DNA of 39,336 bases from an uncultured Rhodoplanes sp. (GTDB lineage Bacteria > Pseudomonadota > Alphaproteobacteria > Rhizobiales > Xanthobacteraceae). A program made the position numbers and the translations under genes. The DNA lies in assembly GCA_936924235.1 (NCBI GenBank), contig CAKZHN010000232.1, positions 1 to 39,336 on the forward strand. Reading direction: 5' to 3'. Of this stretch, positions 8,087-19,358 are shown one piece after another (the stretch's first letter is position 1; every line of letters starts with the position of its first letter). Under the pieces are notes generated by a model. It searched no databases. It was not told the DNA's origin and saw nothing but the letters and a program-made list of their open reading frames with translations.

Positions 8087-9331
8087 TCAGTTGGTGGCGG
8101 TCTGGATCTTGCTGCCGGCGGCAGTGCGGGTCTGCGGCGCCAGCGCAGCGACCGCACCGGGCTTGGTGTTGATGTCGACGATCACCGACATGCCGGGGCG
8201 CAGCTCGTTGCGCGCGGCGACATCGGCCGGCACGCGGACGCGCACCGGAACGCGCTGCACGATCTTGGTGAAGTTGCCGGTGGCATTGTCGGGCGGCAGC
8301 AGCGAAAACACCGCGCCGGAGGCCGGCGCGACGCTCTGCACCACGCCATCGAATTTCTCGCCCGGCAGAGCGTCGACCTTGATCGACACCGGCTGACCGG
8401 GGCGCAGCCGACCGAGCTGCGTCTCCTTGAAGTTCGCGTCGATGTAGATGTCCGACAGCGGCACCAGCGCCGCGATCCGCTGCCCGGTCTGCACGTAGTC
8501 GCCGGGCTGCACCGCGCGGTTGCCGATCACGCCGTCGACCGGCGCCTTGATCTCGGTAAAGGCGAGGTCGCGCTCGGCCTTGGCGAGCGCGGTCTTGAGC
8601 TCCGCGAGGGTGCCGGCGGCCTCCTGCTTCTGCGCTTCGAGCACCGCGACATTGGCCACCGCGCCATCGATCGCAGCCTCGGCGCTTTTCACGGAGGCCA
8701 CCGCCTGGTCGCGGTTGGCGATCGCCTGCTCCAGGGTCTGCCTGCTAGCGAAATCCTTGCCGTTCAGCGCCTGCTGGCGCTCGTATTCGGACTGGGTGCG
8801 GACTTGCGCGGCCTTGGCGGAGACGAGCTGCGCACGGGCCTGCTCGACCACGGCCTGCTGCGCGACGATCTGGCGGTCGAAGCGCTCGACCGTGGCCTGC
8901 TGCGTCGCGACCTTGTCGCGCGCCGAGTCGACCGCGAGCTTGTAGTCGCCGTCATCGATGCGTGCGATCACCTCGCCGGCGCGGACCGGGGTGTTGTCCT
9001 CGAAGGCGAGCTCGGAGACATAGCCCGACACTTTGGCGCCGAGCGTCGTGTTGTTGGCCCTCACGTAAGCATCGTCGGTCGAAACCTGGAAGCGGCCGAC
9101 CGTGACGTAGTGGGTGCCGAACCATGCTGCGGCGGCCAAAGCGACCGCGGCAGCGCCGCCCAGCAGAATCTTGCGCTTGGGACTGATCCCGGCCGGCTTG
9201 GCTTTCGCGGCGCCTGCTTCGGCCGAGGGCTGCGGCTCCACTTGGGGCGCCGGCGCCTTCGACTCGGCCAGCTGCCCGTCGGAGGGGATGACACTGAGAT
9301 TGGAGCTCTCTCGGCTTTTGCGCTGCAACAT
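8087..9331 (-). CDS. HlyD/EmrA-family membrane fusion (periplasmic adaptor) protein
   Basis: This 414-aa protein starts at the ATG at 9331, behind GGAGG. A TTG-initiated extension to 9400 would run almost into the second operator palindrome and is unlikely. A proline/alanine-rich cytoplasmic tail is followed by one membrane helix (KILLGGAAAVALAAAAWFG). The biotinyl-lipoyl half-motif STDDAYVRANNTTLGAKVSG, a long alpha-helical hairpin with many Ala/Gln/Glu residues, and the second lipoyl half around FTEIKAPVDGVIGNRAVQPG follow. The C-terminal beta-barrel contains IDANFKETQLGRLRPGQPV. This order is standard for EmrA adaptors. It bridges the permease encoded just downstream to an outer-membrane channel not encoded here. 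Confidence 0.95.
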   Translation of the reverse strand: MLQRKSRESSNLSVIPSDGQLAESKAPAPQVEPQPSAEAGAAKAKPAGISPKRKILLGGAAAVALAAAAWFGTHYVTVGRFQVSTDDAYVRANNTTLGAKVSGYVSELAFEDNTPVRAGEVIARIDDGDYKLAVDSARDKVATQQATVERFDRQIVAQQAVVEQARAQLVSAKAAQVRTQSEYERQQALNGKDFASRQTLEQAIANRDQAVASVKSAEAAIDGAVANVAVLEAQKQEAAGTLAELKTALAKAERDLAFTEIKAPVDGVIGNRAVQPGDYVQTGQRIAALVPLSDIYIDANFKETQLGRLRPGQPVSIKVDALPGEKFDGVVQSVAPASGAVFSLLPPDNATGNFTKIVQRVPVRVRVPADVAARNELRPGMSVIVDINTKPGAVAALAPQTRTAAGSKIQTATN

Positions 9332-9346
9332 GACCGCCTCCAAAAC

Positions 9347-9367
9347 TTGACCGAACCGTTCGGTCAA
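9347..9367. promoter_or_regulatory. TetR-type operator palindrome 1
   Basis: A perfect 21-bp inverted repeat, with arms TTGACCGAAC and GTTCGGTCAA around a central C. It lies 16 bases upstream of the adaptor gene start on the minus strand. It shares its core (TGACCGAAC-C-GTTCGGTCA) with the second site at 9402-9422. It is the expected place for repressor binding by the divergently encoded TetR protein. Confidence 0.85.
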
Positions 9368-9401
9368 TGCGGAGATACGCCCCTGCAGCGCGGAAGTCAA
9401 T

Positions 9402-9422
9402 ATGACCGAACCGTTCGGTCAT
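9402..9422. promoter_or_regulatory. TetR-type operator palindrome 2
   Basis: A second perfect 21-bp inverted repeat (arms ATGACCGAAC and GTTCGGTCAT around a central C). Its centre is 55 bp from the first site, so the two sites lie a little over five helical turns apart. Both are between the divergent adaptor and tetR genes. One likely controls each promoter, or a dimer binds at each to shut both. Confidence 0.85.
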
Positions 9423-9532
9423 TGCCTTTTCGCACAAGCTGGGCCATATGGATGGTCGAGGCCCCAACGACCTGGAATCGGGCGATCTGTTTCAGAAAAT
9501 GGAATAATCAGCCCGCACTCGGGAGAAATGCC

Positions 9533-10183
9533 ATGACTACCGCAACAATAGAGCCCCCTGTCCTGGATCGGCCGGCCGGAACCGGCGAAGACAGCGCCAA
9601 ACGGCGGCAAATCGTCGAAGGCGCGCGGCAGATGTTTCTGGCTCACGGCTTCGACGCCGCCAGCATGGCCGACATCGCCAAGGCGGCCGGCGTCTCCAAG
9701 GGCACCCTCTATGTCTACTTCAAAGACAAGGAGGAGCTGTTCGGCGCCATCGTCATGATGGAATGCTCCTCCCAGGCGGAGGGCATCTTCGCCCTCCATG
9801 CCGAGGACCCGGACGTGGCCGGCGCCCTCACCCGACTCGGCACCGCCTATGTCGGATTCCTCTGCCGGCCGGAAAAGGCCTCGGCGCTGCGCACCGTGAT
9901 CGCCATCGCCGACCGGATGCCCTCGCTCGGCAAGACCTTCTACGAGACCGGCCCGGCGAAGGGCATCGCCAAGCTTGCCGCCTACCTCAAGGCGCAGACC
10001 GAAGCGGGCGTGCTCACGGTCGACGACCCGGAGGTCGCGGCGGCGCAGTTCATGGAGAGCTGCCACGGCACGCTGTTCAAGCCGGTGCTGTTCAACTTCG
10101 CCCCTCCCCCGCCCCCCGAGCGCGTCGAGCACGTCGTCGACGTCGCGGTCCGCGTGTTCATGGCGGCTTATCGCGCGAAGTAA
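9533..10183 (+). CDS. TetR/AcrR-family transcriptional repressor of the efflux operon
   Basis: This 216-aa protein starts at the ATG at 9533, seven bases after GGGAG at 9521-9525; the much longer open frame upstream is a shadow. An N-terminal TetR DNA-binding domain is clear: RRQIVEGARQMFLAHGFDAA, then the helix-turn-helix MADIAKAAGVSKGTLYVYF (residues 45-63). The rest is an AcrR/AefR-like ligand-binding and dimer domain. It is divergent from the EmrAB-type operon and separated from it by two identical-core palindromes. By analogy with such loci it represses both itself and the pump until a drug binds. The inducer is unknown. Confidence 0.93.
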   Translation: MTTATIEPPVLDRPAGTGEDSAKRRQIVEGARQMFLAHGFDAASMADIAKAAGVSKGTLYVYFKDKEELFGAIVMMECSSQAEGIFALHAEDPDVAGALTRLGTAYVGFLCRPEKASALRTVIAIADRMPSLGKTFYETGPAKGIAKLAAYLKAQTEAGVLTVDDPEVAAAQFMESCHGTLFKPVLFNFAPPPPPERVEHVVDVAVRVFMAAYRAK

Positions 10184-10197
10184 TCGCCGGGACTTCT

Positions 10198-10230
10198 CAA
10201 AATAAAATGGCCGGGCCTTGCGGCCCGGCC
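10198..10230 (-). terminator. Rho-independent terminator after the Tim44-like gene
   Basis: A perfect 9-bp GC stem (GGCCGGGCC / GGCCCGGCC, 10209-10217 with 10222-10230) closes a 4-base loop. On the minus strand it is followed by ATTTTATTTTGAG. It therefore best serves the minus-strand gene that ends at 10258, and may also stop tetR transcripts from the other side. Confidence 0.8.
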
Positions 10231-10257
10231 GGCGCGTCGCCTGAACGCACCTTGGTT

Positions 10258-11241
10258 CTAGTTCGTCTGCTGGATGCCCGAGAGCAGCCACTGGCCGCCG
10301 CGGGTGCGCCGGAAGGTCCACAGCTCGGTGGCTTCCGACGGCAACTGCTCGATCAGCTTGCCACTGTCGCGCGCGACGATGCGGTCGTTGAGCGAGTAGC
10401 GCATCGCCACGGTGGCGTATTCGTCGCTGCCCTCGCGCCAGGCTTCCGCAAGATCGCCCTGCAGGAGCTTGATGTCGCTGATCTGGTTGACGTCGCCATT
10501 GCTGGCGTTCTGCGCCATCTCGTCGGAGTAGTAGGACAGCATCTCCGGCGTGACGCGCGAGCGCAGCGTGCCGAGATCCTCGCGGCCATAGGCGGTCTGG
10601 ATGTCGCCCAGCATCTTCTCGAAGGTGCTGAAGTCGTCAGGCTGCAACTGGATCGGTTCGCCTTGCGGCGCGCCGTTGGCCTGCGAGCCGCCGCCGAACA
10701 GGCCGCCCAGCATCGACTGCTGCTGCGGACGGTCGTCGCCGCCCTGGAGGCCCTGCCGATACGACGGGCCGCCCGCGGTCGCGGTCTCGTTGCGGCGCTG
10801 CCACCAGGCCCAGGCGAGCCGGGCCACGATCACCACGAGGATGATCTGGAACAGCAGGCCGATGAACGACGCGAAGCCGCCCATGCCGCCGAGGAAGCCG
10901 TGACCGAACAACATGCCGAACAGGCCGGCGCCGAGGAAGCCCGCGGCGAGACCGCCGAGGAGCCCGCCGCCGAAGAAGCCGCCCGGCCGGGCAAAGCTTG
11001 GCGTCGTCGGAGTCGTCGGCCGGGCTTGGCCCGGCGACTGCTGCGTCATGGTGCGATCCATCGGACGCGCGGCGTTCGGCGCGGTCGCGGTCGGCGGCGG
11101 CGCCGAGAACGTGCGGCTGCCGCGGCTGCCGAAGCTCGAGTTCGGGCGCGCGTCCGCGGTAACGACGGTCAACGACAGCGCGGCGAGCATCGCCGCGAGC
11201 GCCAAAAATCGCCAAGAAAACCGGCGAGAGTTGCGAAACAT
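10258..11241 (-). CDS. Tim44-like domain membrane protein
   Basis: This 327-aa protein starts at the ATG at 11241, behind GAGGGG. A signal-like N-terminus (FLALAAMLAALSLTVVTADA) is followed by a Pro/Thr/Ser-rich low-complexity stretch. A glycine-rich segment (GGFFGGGLLGGLAAGFLGAG) and a hydrophobic helix (IGLLFQIILVVIVARLAWAW) come next. The last ~150 residues form a Tim44-like domain (DDFSTFEKMLGDIQTAYGRE ... VTPEMLSYYSDEM ... ELWTFRRTRGGQWLLSGIQQ). This layout is common in alphaproteobacterial Tim44-like proteins, which are membrane-bound with no proven biochemical role. It appears to be monocistronic and ends at a good terminator. Confidence 0.88.
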   Translation of the reverse strand: MFRNSRRFSWRFLALAAMLAALSLTVVTADARPNSSFGSRGSRTFSAPPPTATAPNAARPMDRTMTQQSPGQARPTTPTTPSFARPGGFFGGGLLGGLAAGFLGAGLFGMLFGHGFLGGMGGFASFIGLLFQIILVVIVARLAWAWWQRRNETATAGGPSYRQGLQGGDDRPQQQSMLGGLFGGGSQANGAPQGEPIQLQPDDFSTFEKMLGDIQTAYGREDLGTLRSRVTPEMLSYYSDEMAQNASNGDVNQISDIKLLQGDLAEAWREGSDEYATVAMRYSLNDRIVARDSGKLIEQLPSEATELWTFRRTRGGQWLLSGIQQTN

Positions 11242-11363
11242 GTGTAACCCCTCTTCAGCCGAAGATCGGCTTGTATCGTGCCATTATATCGTAATGGAAC
11301 CGGCAATATGGTAGGGGCGCAGCATAGTGCCGCAGCGTCGTTAACCGGTTGGTTTCGGGCTAC

Positions 11364-11921
11364 TTACCGCGCTGCAACAGCGTGAACCTGGGGCTTGATC
11401 GGCGCCCCGATGCCGGCGACGCAGGCCCGGTAGGCCGGCAGCACTTCGGCGATTCCGTCGAGCGTCAGACGTACGGTCGTGCCCTCGGTGCGGATGTCGA
11501 GATGCGCCTGCGCGGCAAGCTCCGTCACTTTTTGCGCATCGGTGCCAAGCGCGATGTCGATCATGTCCTTGCCGCGCGCCGCGGCAGCCGGGACTTGCTC
11601 GGCTCCGTCAGCTTTGGTGAGCGTCACGGCGATGTCGCGGGCGCCGGGGAAAGACCACTCGGCGGCGCGCACGCGCAGCAGCACGAGATCGCGATCGGCG
11701 GCGATCATGAATTGCGGCTTGCCCGGTGCTGGATCCGGCGCGTCCGAACGCAGCCCGATGATGCAATGGCTGACCTCGCGTTCACCGCCGCGAACCGCAA
11801 TCCAGGTTCCGGCCGGCGCGACGGTGATCGTGCGGACCGGCGCGCCGGACTGGGCGGCGACTTCGGTGGCGGCAACGGTTGCGGCAATGGCGGCGACGGT
11901 AATGAGAGCGGTGCGGATCAT
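11364..11921 (-). CDS. Hypothetical periplasmic protein
   Basis: This 185-aa protein has a Sec signal peptide (MIRTALITVAAIAATVAATE, cut near AAQ) and a start preceded by AGGGGGA. The mature part contains TWIAVRGGEREVSHCIIGLR and QFMIAADRDLVLLRVRAAEW. The only cysteines are in SHCI and in RACVAGIG near the C-terminus, so a disulphide is possible. I do not recognise a named family. The beta-rich pattern suggests a small secreted adaptor or stress protein. It stands alone between the Tim44-like and extensin-like genes on the same strand. Confidence 0.75.
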   Translation of the reverse strand: MIRTALITVAAIAATVAATEVAAQSGAPVRTITVAPAGTWIAVRGGEREVSHCIIGLRSDAPDPAPGKPQFMIAADRDLVLLRVRAAEWSFPGARDIAVTLTKADGAEQVPAAAARGKDMIDIALGTDAQKVTELAAQAHLDIRTEGTTVRLTLDGIAEVLPAYRACVAGIGAPIKPQVHAVAAR

Positions 11922-12030
11922 GGTTAATCCCCCTGATACGCATCAGACGCCCGGCGCCGCCGCCCGGTTCAAGGGCGCCGATACAGGCGATACAAATTTT
12001 TCGTGAAGCGGTCTGAACGAGCGCGAAGCG

Positions 12031-13488
12031 CTAGTTGATCTGGTGCCGGTTGGTGGTCCAGTCGATCGCGGGCCTCGGACCCGGGTCCTCGACCCAGTCG
12101 TTGTCATCCGCAGCCGGGTTCTTCGGCGCTGGGTGCTGCGCGACCGAACCGGTGACGCCGGCATCGCGGCGGTCGCCGCGCCAGGCGAACGGATCGTTCG
12201 CGGGATCGACCGGCGGATCGTAGCGCCGCGTCGGCGGCGCCTCGTACACGCGGCGTGACGCGTAGACCGGATTCTGCCGTGCCCGCGCCGCGACCAGATC
12301 GCCGTCGACCGCGCCCGGCTGGCAGATGCGCCGCCCGCTCGCCCGCCGCATCAGGTCGACATGGATGTGGTCGTAGTGGAAGGCGTTGGAGCCCGGCGCC
12401 AGCACGGTGGTGAACTGATCGCAGGCCGCGCCTTGCACGTCGCGGAGAAAGCCCTGCTCTTCCGGCGAGCCCTTCCAGCCGTCCTTCACGGTGATGCGCC
12501 GGCCGTCGGCCAGCACAAAGGCCGCGATGTCGAGCGCGTTGCCGAAGGCGTGCTCGGAGATCGGCGCCCCGACCTGGCCGTTCATGCCGCGGCACGAATA
12601 GGCGGAGATCTGCTTGATCTCTGCGACCGGCTGGCGAAACCACTTGGCGGCCGCGGGCTGCACCGACGCCGCGATCCAGTGGTCGAGCGCCGACACGATC
12701 GGGCACGCGAGCGTCGCCACCGGTTTCACCTCCACCGGTGTCGCGGCCGCGACCTGCTGCGGACGCGGCGGCCCGAGCGGCGGCAGCGGACGCGACGGCT
12801 GCGAGTACACCGTCGGCGGCGCGCCGGGCTGGGCGTATTCGGGCAACACCTCTTCGGCCTCCGGCACCGGAGGCTGCGGCTGGCGATACGGCTGCTGACG
12901 ATAGGTCTGTTGCGGCTGATTGTAGCCCGGTTGCTGATTGTAGGACGGCTGCTGCTGATAGCCGGGCTGCGGCTGCACGCGCTGCCAGTCCGACGGTGCG
13001 CGCAGGTTCGACGGCGGCGCGCCGAGCTGCTGATAGCCGCCCTGCTGTGAAGGATAGCCGCCTTGCTGCGCAACGCCCGGCGGCTCGATCGACATCGGCG
13101 CTCCAGGCTGCGATGGCAGCGGCGCATAGCGCGGCTGCGGCGCGTCGTAAGGCTGCTGCGCGACCGGCCAGCGCGGTTGCGCGGCCGGCGCAGCGCCGGG
13201 GATCGCGCCGGGCGGCCGGAGCGACTCGTCGAGATAGCCCATCGCCGAGCTTTCGCCGAGCATCGAAATCTTCAGCGGAAACTCCGCGCCGCACATGCCG
13301 GGTCCGTCGATCGGCGAGATGCGGACGACGCCGGCGCCTTCGCGCACCGTTCCGGAGTTCAGGCAGGCGAGCTCGGCTTCCTTGCGCCAGGGTGCGCGCT
13401 GCTCATAGCTCAAAAAGCTCCGGCCGCAGCCCGCAAGCGCGACCAGAATGACGCTGCCACCAACGACCCAGCTCACGCCACGCGACAT
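12031..13488 (-). CDS. Extensin-like C-terminal domain lipoprotein (putative LAS peptidase)
   Basis: This 485-aa protein begins with a lipoprotein signal (VILVALAGC, lipidated Cys21). A short N-terminal domain leads to a Pro/Gln/Tyr-rich spacer (about residues 95-240) with repeated QQPGYNQ-like units. The extensin-like C-terminal domain follows (LACPIVSALDHWI, SAYSCRGMNG). SEHAFGNALDIAAF gives His313 and Asp320, and HYDHIHVDL gives His371, His374 and His376. This spacing, H-x6-D plus H-x-H, matches the zinc site of LAS/VanY-type peptidoglycan peptidases, so hydrolysis of cell-wall peptides is plausible. Activity in this family is inferred here, not known. The mature protein should sit on a membrane facing peptidoglycan. 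No clear ribosome binding site precedes the ATG at 13488. Confidence 0.88.
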   Translation of the reverse strand: MSRGVSWVVGGSVILVALAGCGRSFLSYEQRAPWRKEAELACLNSGTVREGAGVVRISPIDGPGMCGAEFPLKISMLGESSAMGYLDESLRPPGAIPGAAPAAQPRWPVAQQPYDAPQPRYAPLPSQPGAPMSIEPPGVAQQGGYPSQQGGYQQLGAPPSNLRAPSDWQRVQPQPGYQQQPSYNQQPGYNQPQQTYRQQPYRQPQPPVPEAEEVLPEYAQPGAPPTVYSQPSRPLPPLGPPRPQQVAAATPVEVKPVATLACPIVSALDHWIAASVQPAAAKWFRQPVAEIKQISAYSCRGMNGQVGAPISEHAFGNALDIAAFVLADGRRITVKDGWKGSPEEQGFLRDVQGAACDQFTTVLAPGSNAFHYDHIHVDLMRRASGRRICQPGAVDGDLVAARARQNPVYASRRVYEAPPTRRYDPPVDPANDPFAWRGDRRDAGVTGSVAQHPAPKNPAADDNDWVEDPGPRPAIDWTTNRHQIN

Positions 13489-13638
13489 GCGCGGACAATG
13501 TGAGCAATTCCCTTAATGCCCTATTAGCGATGCTGCATTGTTCATGGTGAACGAACGGTTGACGCGGCCTTGATCCGCGGGAGCTTTTCGGGCGAAAACC
13601 TCCACCAGCGGGGCGAATTTCGCTTCGGGGGAACTCTG

Positions 13639-13872
13639 ATGGACGGCAAGACTCGGATCATCCTGATCACCACCATGACGTCACTCATGGTGCTGATGGT
13701 CACGCTGGTCGCCACTTTTCTGAATATCGGCGGGCGGCACGATTTCCTGTTCCAGTGGACCAAGGCCTACCTGATCGGCTGGCCGATCGCGGCCATCACA
13801 GGTTATTTCTTCATGCCGGTGGCGCAGCGCTTCACGATCCGGATCGTGAAGCTGATCGACGGCAACGCCTGA
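13639..13872 (+). CDS. DUF2798-type two-helix membrane protein
   Basis: This 77-aa protein has two membrane helices: IILITTMTSLMVLMVTLVAT, and one around AYLIGWPIAAITGYFFMPVA. The signature WPIA followed by the C-terminal PVAQRFTIRIVKLI fits the DUF2798 family, whose function is unknown. The start at 13639 has GGGGGA at 13627-13632; the upstream frame has no better site. Its TGA overlaps the ATG of the amidase gene, so the two are translationally coupled. Confidence 0.85.
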   Translation: MDGKTRIILITTMTSLMVLMVTLVATFLNIGGRHDFLFQWTKAYLIGWPIAAITGYFFMPVAQRFTIRIVKLIDGNA

Positions 13873-15167
13873 TGCTCTCCGCACTCGACTTCGCCCGTCG
13901 CCTCGAAAGCGGCGAACTGACACCCGCGCGGGCCATCGATATCTGCGCCGAGGCCATCGCCAAGCGCGAGGCCGAGGTCGGTGCCTTCGTCACCCTCGAC
14001 CTCGACGGCGCGCGCAGAGCCGCGCAGTCCGAGGCGCTGAAGAGCAAGCCGCTGCGCGGCATGCCGGTGGCGCTGAAAGACGTGTTCGACACTCAGGACA
14101 TGCCGACCGAATACGGCTCGAAGCTCTATGCCGGCTATCGTCCGAAGGCCGACGCGTCGCTGGTGACGCTGACCAAGCGCTTCGGCGGCGTGATCCTCGG
14201 CAAGACTGTCACCACCGAGTTCGCCCATTCCGATCCCGGCAAGACGCGCAACCCGCGCAACACAGCCTATACGCCGGGCGGCTCGTCGTCGGGTTCGGCT
14301 GCGGCGGTCGCGGCGGGCTTCGTGCCGGTCGCGACCGGCACCCAGACCGGCGGCTCGGTGATCCGGCCGGCGAGCTTCTGCGGCGTCGCCGGCTTCAAGC
14401 CGTCGTATCGCATGCTGCCGACCATCGGCATGAAATGCGTATCCTGGCATCTCGACACCGCGGGCCTGTTCGCGGCGTCGGTCGCCGACGTGGCATTCGC
14501 CGCATCGGTGATGGGCGAGCGCGACCTGCGCGTCGATCAGCGCACGCCGGTGTCGCCGCGCATCGGCGTGCTGCGGCAGCAGCCGTGGCCTTCGGCGTCG
14601 GCCGACATGACGCCGGCGCTCGACATGGCGGCGCGCGCCGCGTCCTCCGCGATGGCGCGCGTCAAGGACGTGCTGCTGCCGCCGGTGCTGGCGGCCGCGT
14701 ACCGGGCGCATTCGACGATCCACAGCTACGAGACGGCACGCTCGCTCGCCGCCGAATACGACCGCGCCAACGAGCTCAAGGGCTCGGCCAAGAACGCGCC
14801 CGACCCGATCGGCAAGGGCATTCGCGAGCTGATCGAGCAGGGCATGAAGGTCACGGTCGACGCCTATGACGACGCGCGGCGCACCGCGCATCAGGCCCGC
14901 AAGGCGGTCAACGACCTGATGGCCGAGTTCGACGTAATCCTGTCGCCGTCGGCGCAAGGCGCAGCGCCCAAGGGCCTCACCTCGACCGGCAACTCGACTT
15001 TCAACCGGCTCTGGACCCTGATGGGCACGCCCTGCGTGAGCGTGCCGGGGCTCGCCGACGCCAACGGGCTGCCGCTCGGCATCCAGGTGATCGGGCGGTT
15101 CGGCGCCGACCGGCAGACGCTGGAGGCGGCGCTGTTCGTCGAGTCGGCGATCGCCAAGCGCGGCTAG
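13872..15167 (+). CDS. Amidase signature family protein
   Basis: This 431-aa hydrolase starts at the ATG at 13872, which shares its A with the stop codon of the upstream DUF2798 gene (TGATG). The amidase Ser-cisSer-Lys triad is present: Lys69 in VALKDVFDT, Ser139 in PGGSSSGSAAAVAAG, and the nucleophile Ser162 in TQTGGSVIRPA. The length suits a GatA-like or general amide hydrolase. No gatB or gatC lies nearby, so a catabolic amidase acting on a small amide is likelier than the tRNA amidotransferase. Substrate specificity cannot be read from the sequence. The reading frame upstream of 13872 (to 13755) is out-of-family shadow sequence. Confidence 0.92.
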   Translation: MLSALDFARRLESGELTPARAIDICAEAIAKREAEVGAFVTLDLDGARRAAQSEALKSKPLRGMPVALKDVFDTQDMPTEYGSKLYAGYRPKADASLVTLTKRFGGVILGKTVTTEFAHSDPGKTRNPRNTAYTPGGSSSGSAAAVAAGFVPVATGTQTGGSVIRPASFCGVAGFKPSYRMLPTIGMKCVSWHLDTAGLFAASVADVAFAASVMGERDLRVDQRTPVSPRIGVLRQQPWPSASADMTPALDMAARAASSAMARVKDVLLPPVLAAAYRAHSTIHSYETARSLAAEYDRANELKGSAKNAPDPIGKGIRELIEQGMKVTVDAYDDARRTAHQARKAVNDLMAEFDVILSPSAQGAAPKGLTSTGNSTFNRLWTLMGTPCVSVPGLADANGLPLGIQVIGRFGADRQTLEAALFVESAIAKRG

Positions 15168-15395
15168 CCGCCGCGCCCCGATAGGTATCCAGGGGTGTAT
15201 TCCGCAGAACTATTTTCGGCTGCGCGCGATGCATAGCTGTGGCTTATCCGTTATCGCGGCGATGAATACAGACAGCAATTCAATAGTTTAGGATAATACC
15301 CGACCGTCCGGAACGGTACTGCAATGCGGAATGTTTGTCATTTGGAGCCCTCCCCCGGTCTGGTAGACTCGAAGGCAGTTCAACCGAGGAGGTCG

Positions 15396-15479
15396 ATGGT
15401 GGACTTGGCTTTGCGACTGAACGTGCTCGCGGTTTGCGCAGCGATCGCATTCGTCGGCGCCATTCTGATCATGTTCTGA
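15396..15479 (+). CDS. Predicted 27-aa single-helix membrane peptide
   Basis: A short reading frame encodes MVDLALRLNVLAVCAAIAFV followed by GAILIMF. An excellent ribosome binding site (GAGGAGG at 15386-15392) sits three bases before the ATG, and a strong terminator starts 57 bases after the stop. The peptide is one membrane-spanning helix with a short polar N-terminus. Such stand-alone peptides are often missed because of length. The ribosome binding site, the terminator and the lack of any other gene in this 440-bp gap support it as a real gene. Its function is unknown. The one charged pair (Asp3, Arg7) suggests N-terminus-in placement, which is uncertain. Confidence 0.7.
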   Translation: MVDLALRLNVLAVCAAIAFVGAILIMF

Positions 15480-15535
15480 GTTGAGGTCGGACGGCTCGGC
15501 TCAAGACCAACCCGTACTCAAGCGGCATAAGGTGC

Positions 15536-15570
15536 ACACCGGAGGGCCTCACCCTCCGGTGTCTTATTTT
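15536..15570 (+). terminator. Strong Rho-independent terminator
   Basis: A perfect 11-bp stem (ACACCGGAGGG, 15536-15546, with CCCTCCGGTGT, 15552-15562) closes a 5-base loop and is followed by CTTATTTT. It ends the transcript of the 27-aa peptide gene. On the minus strand it lacks a T-run, so it serves metH poorly. Confidence 0.88.
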
Positions 15571-15611
15571 GCGAAGCCTCTTAAGCAGCTGTCTTATTTT
15601 GGGACCGCGCT

Positions 15612-19340
<3,729 letters not shown>

Positions 19341-19358
19341 GTTCGTTCACTCCAAATT

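Noticed and set aside
8804..9532. N-terminal extension of the TetR gene
   Set aside because: The upstream part is antisense to the adaptor gene and the operators; the ribosome binding site at 9521 and the family start point to 9533.
13755..13871. N-terminal extension of the amidase
   Set aside because: This stretch is the DUF2798-type gene in another frame; the ATG at 13872 overlaps its stop codon.
15560..15601. A 12-bp direct repeat TGTCTTATTTTG at 15560 and 15590
   Set aside because: It is short, and the first copy includes the terminator T-run; chance similarity is likely.
19341..19358. A cobalamin or SAM riboswitch before metH
   Set aside because: Only 18 bases separate metF and metH, and no riboswitch motif is seen upstream of the operon or of bluB.
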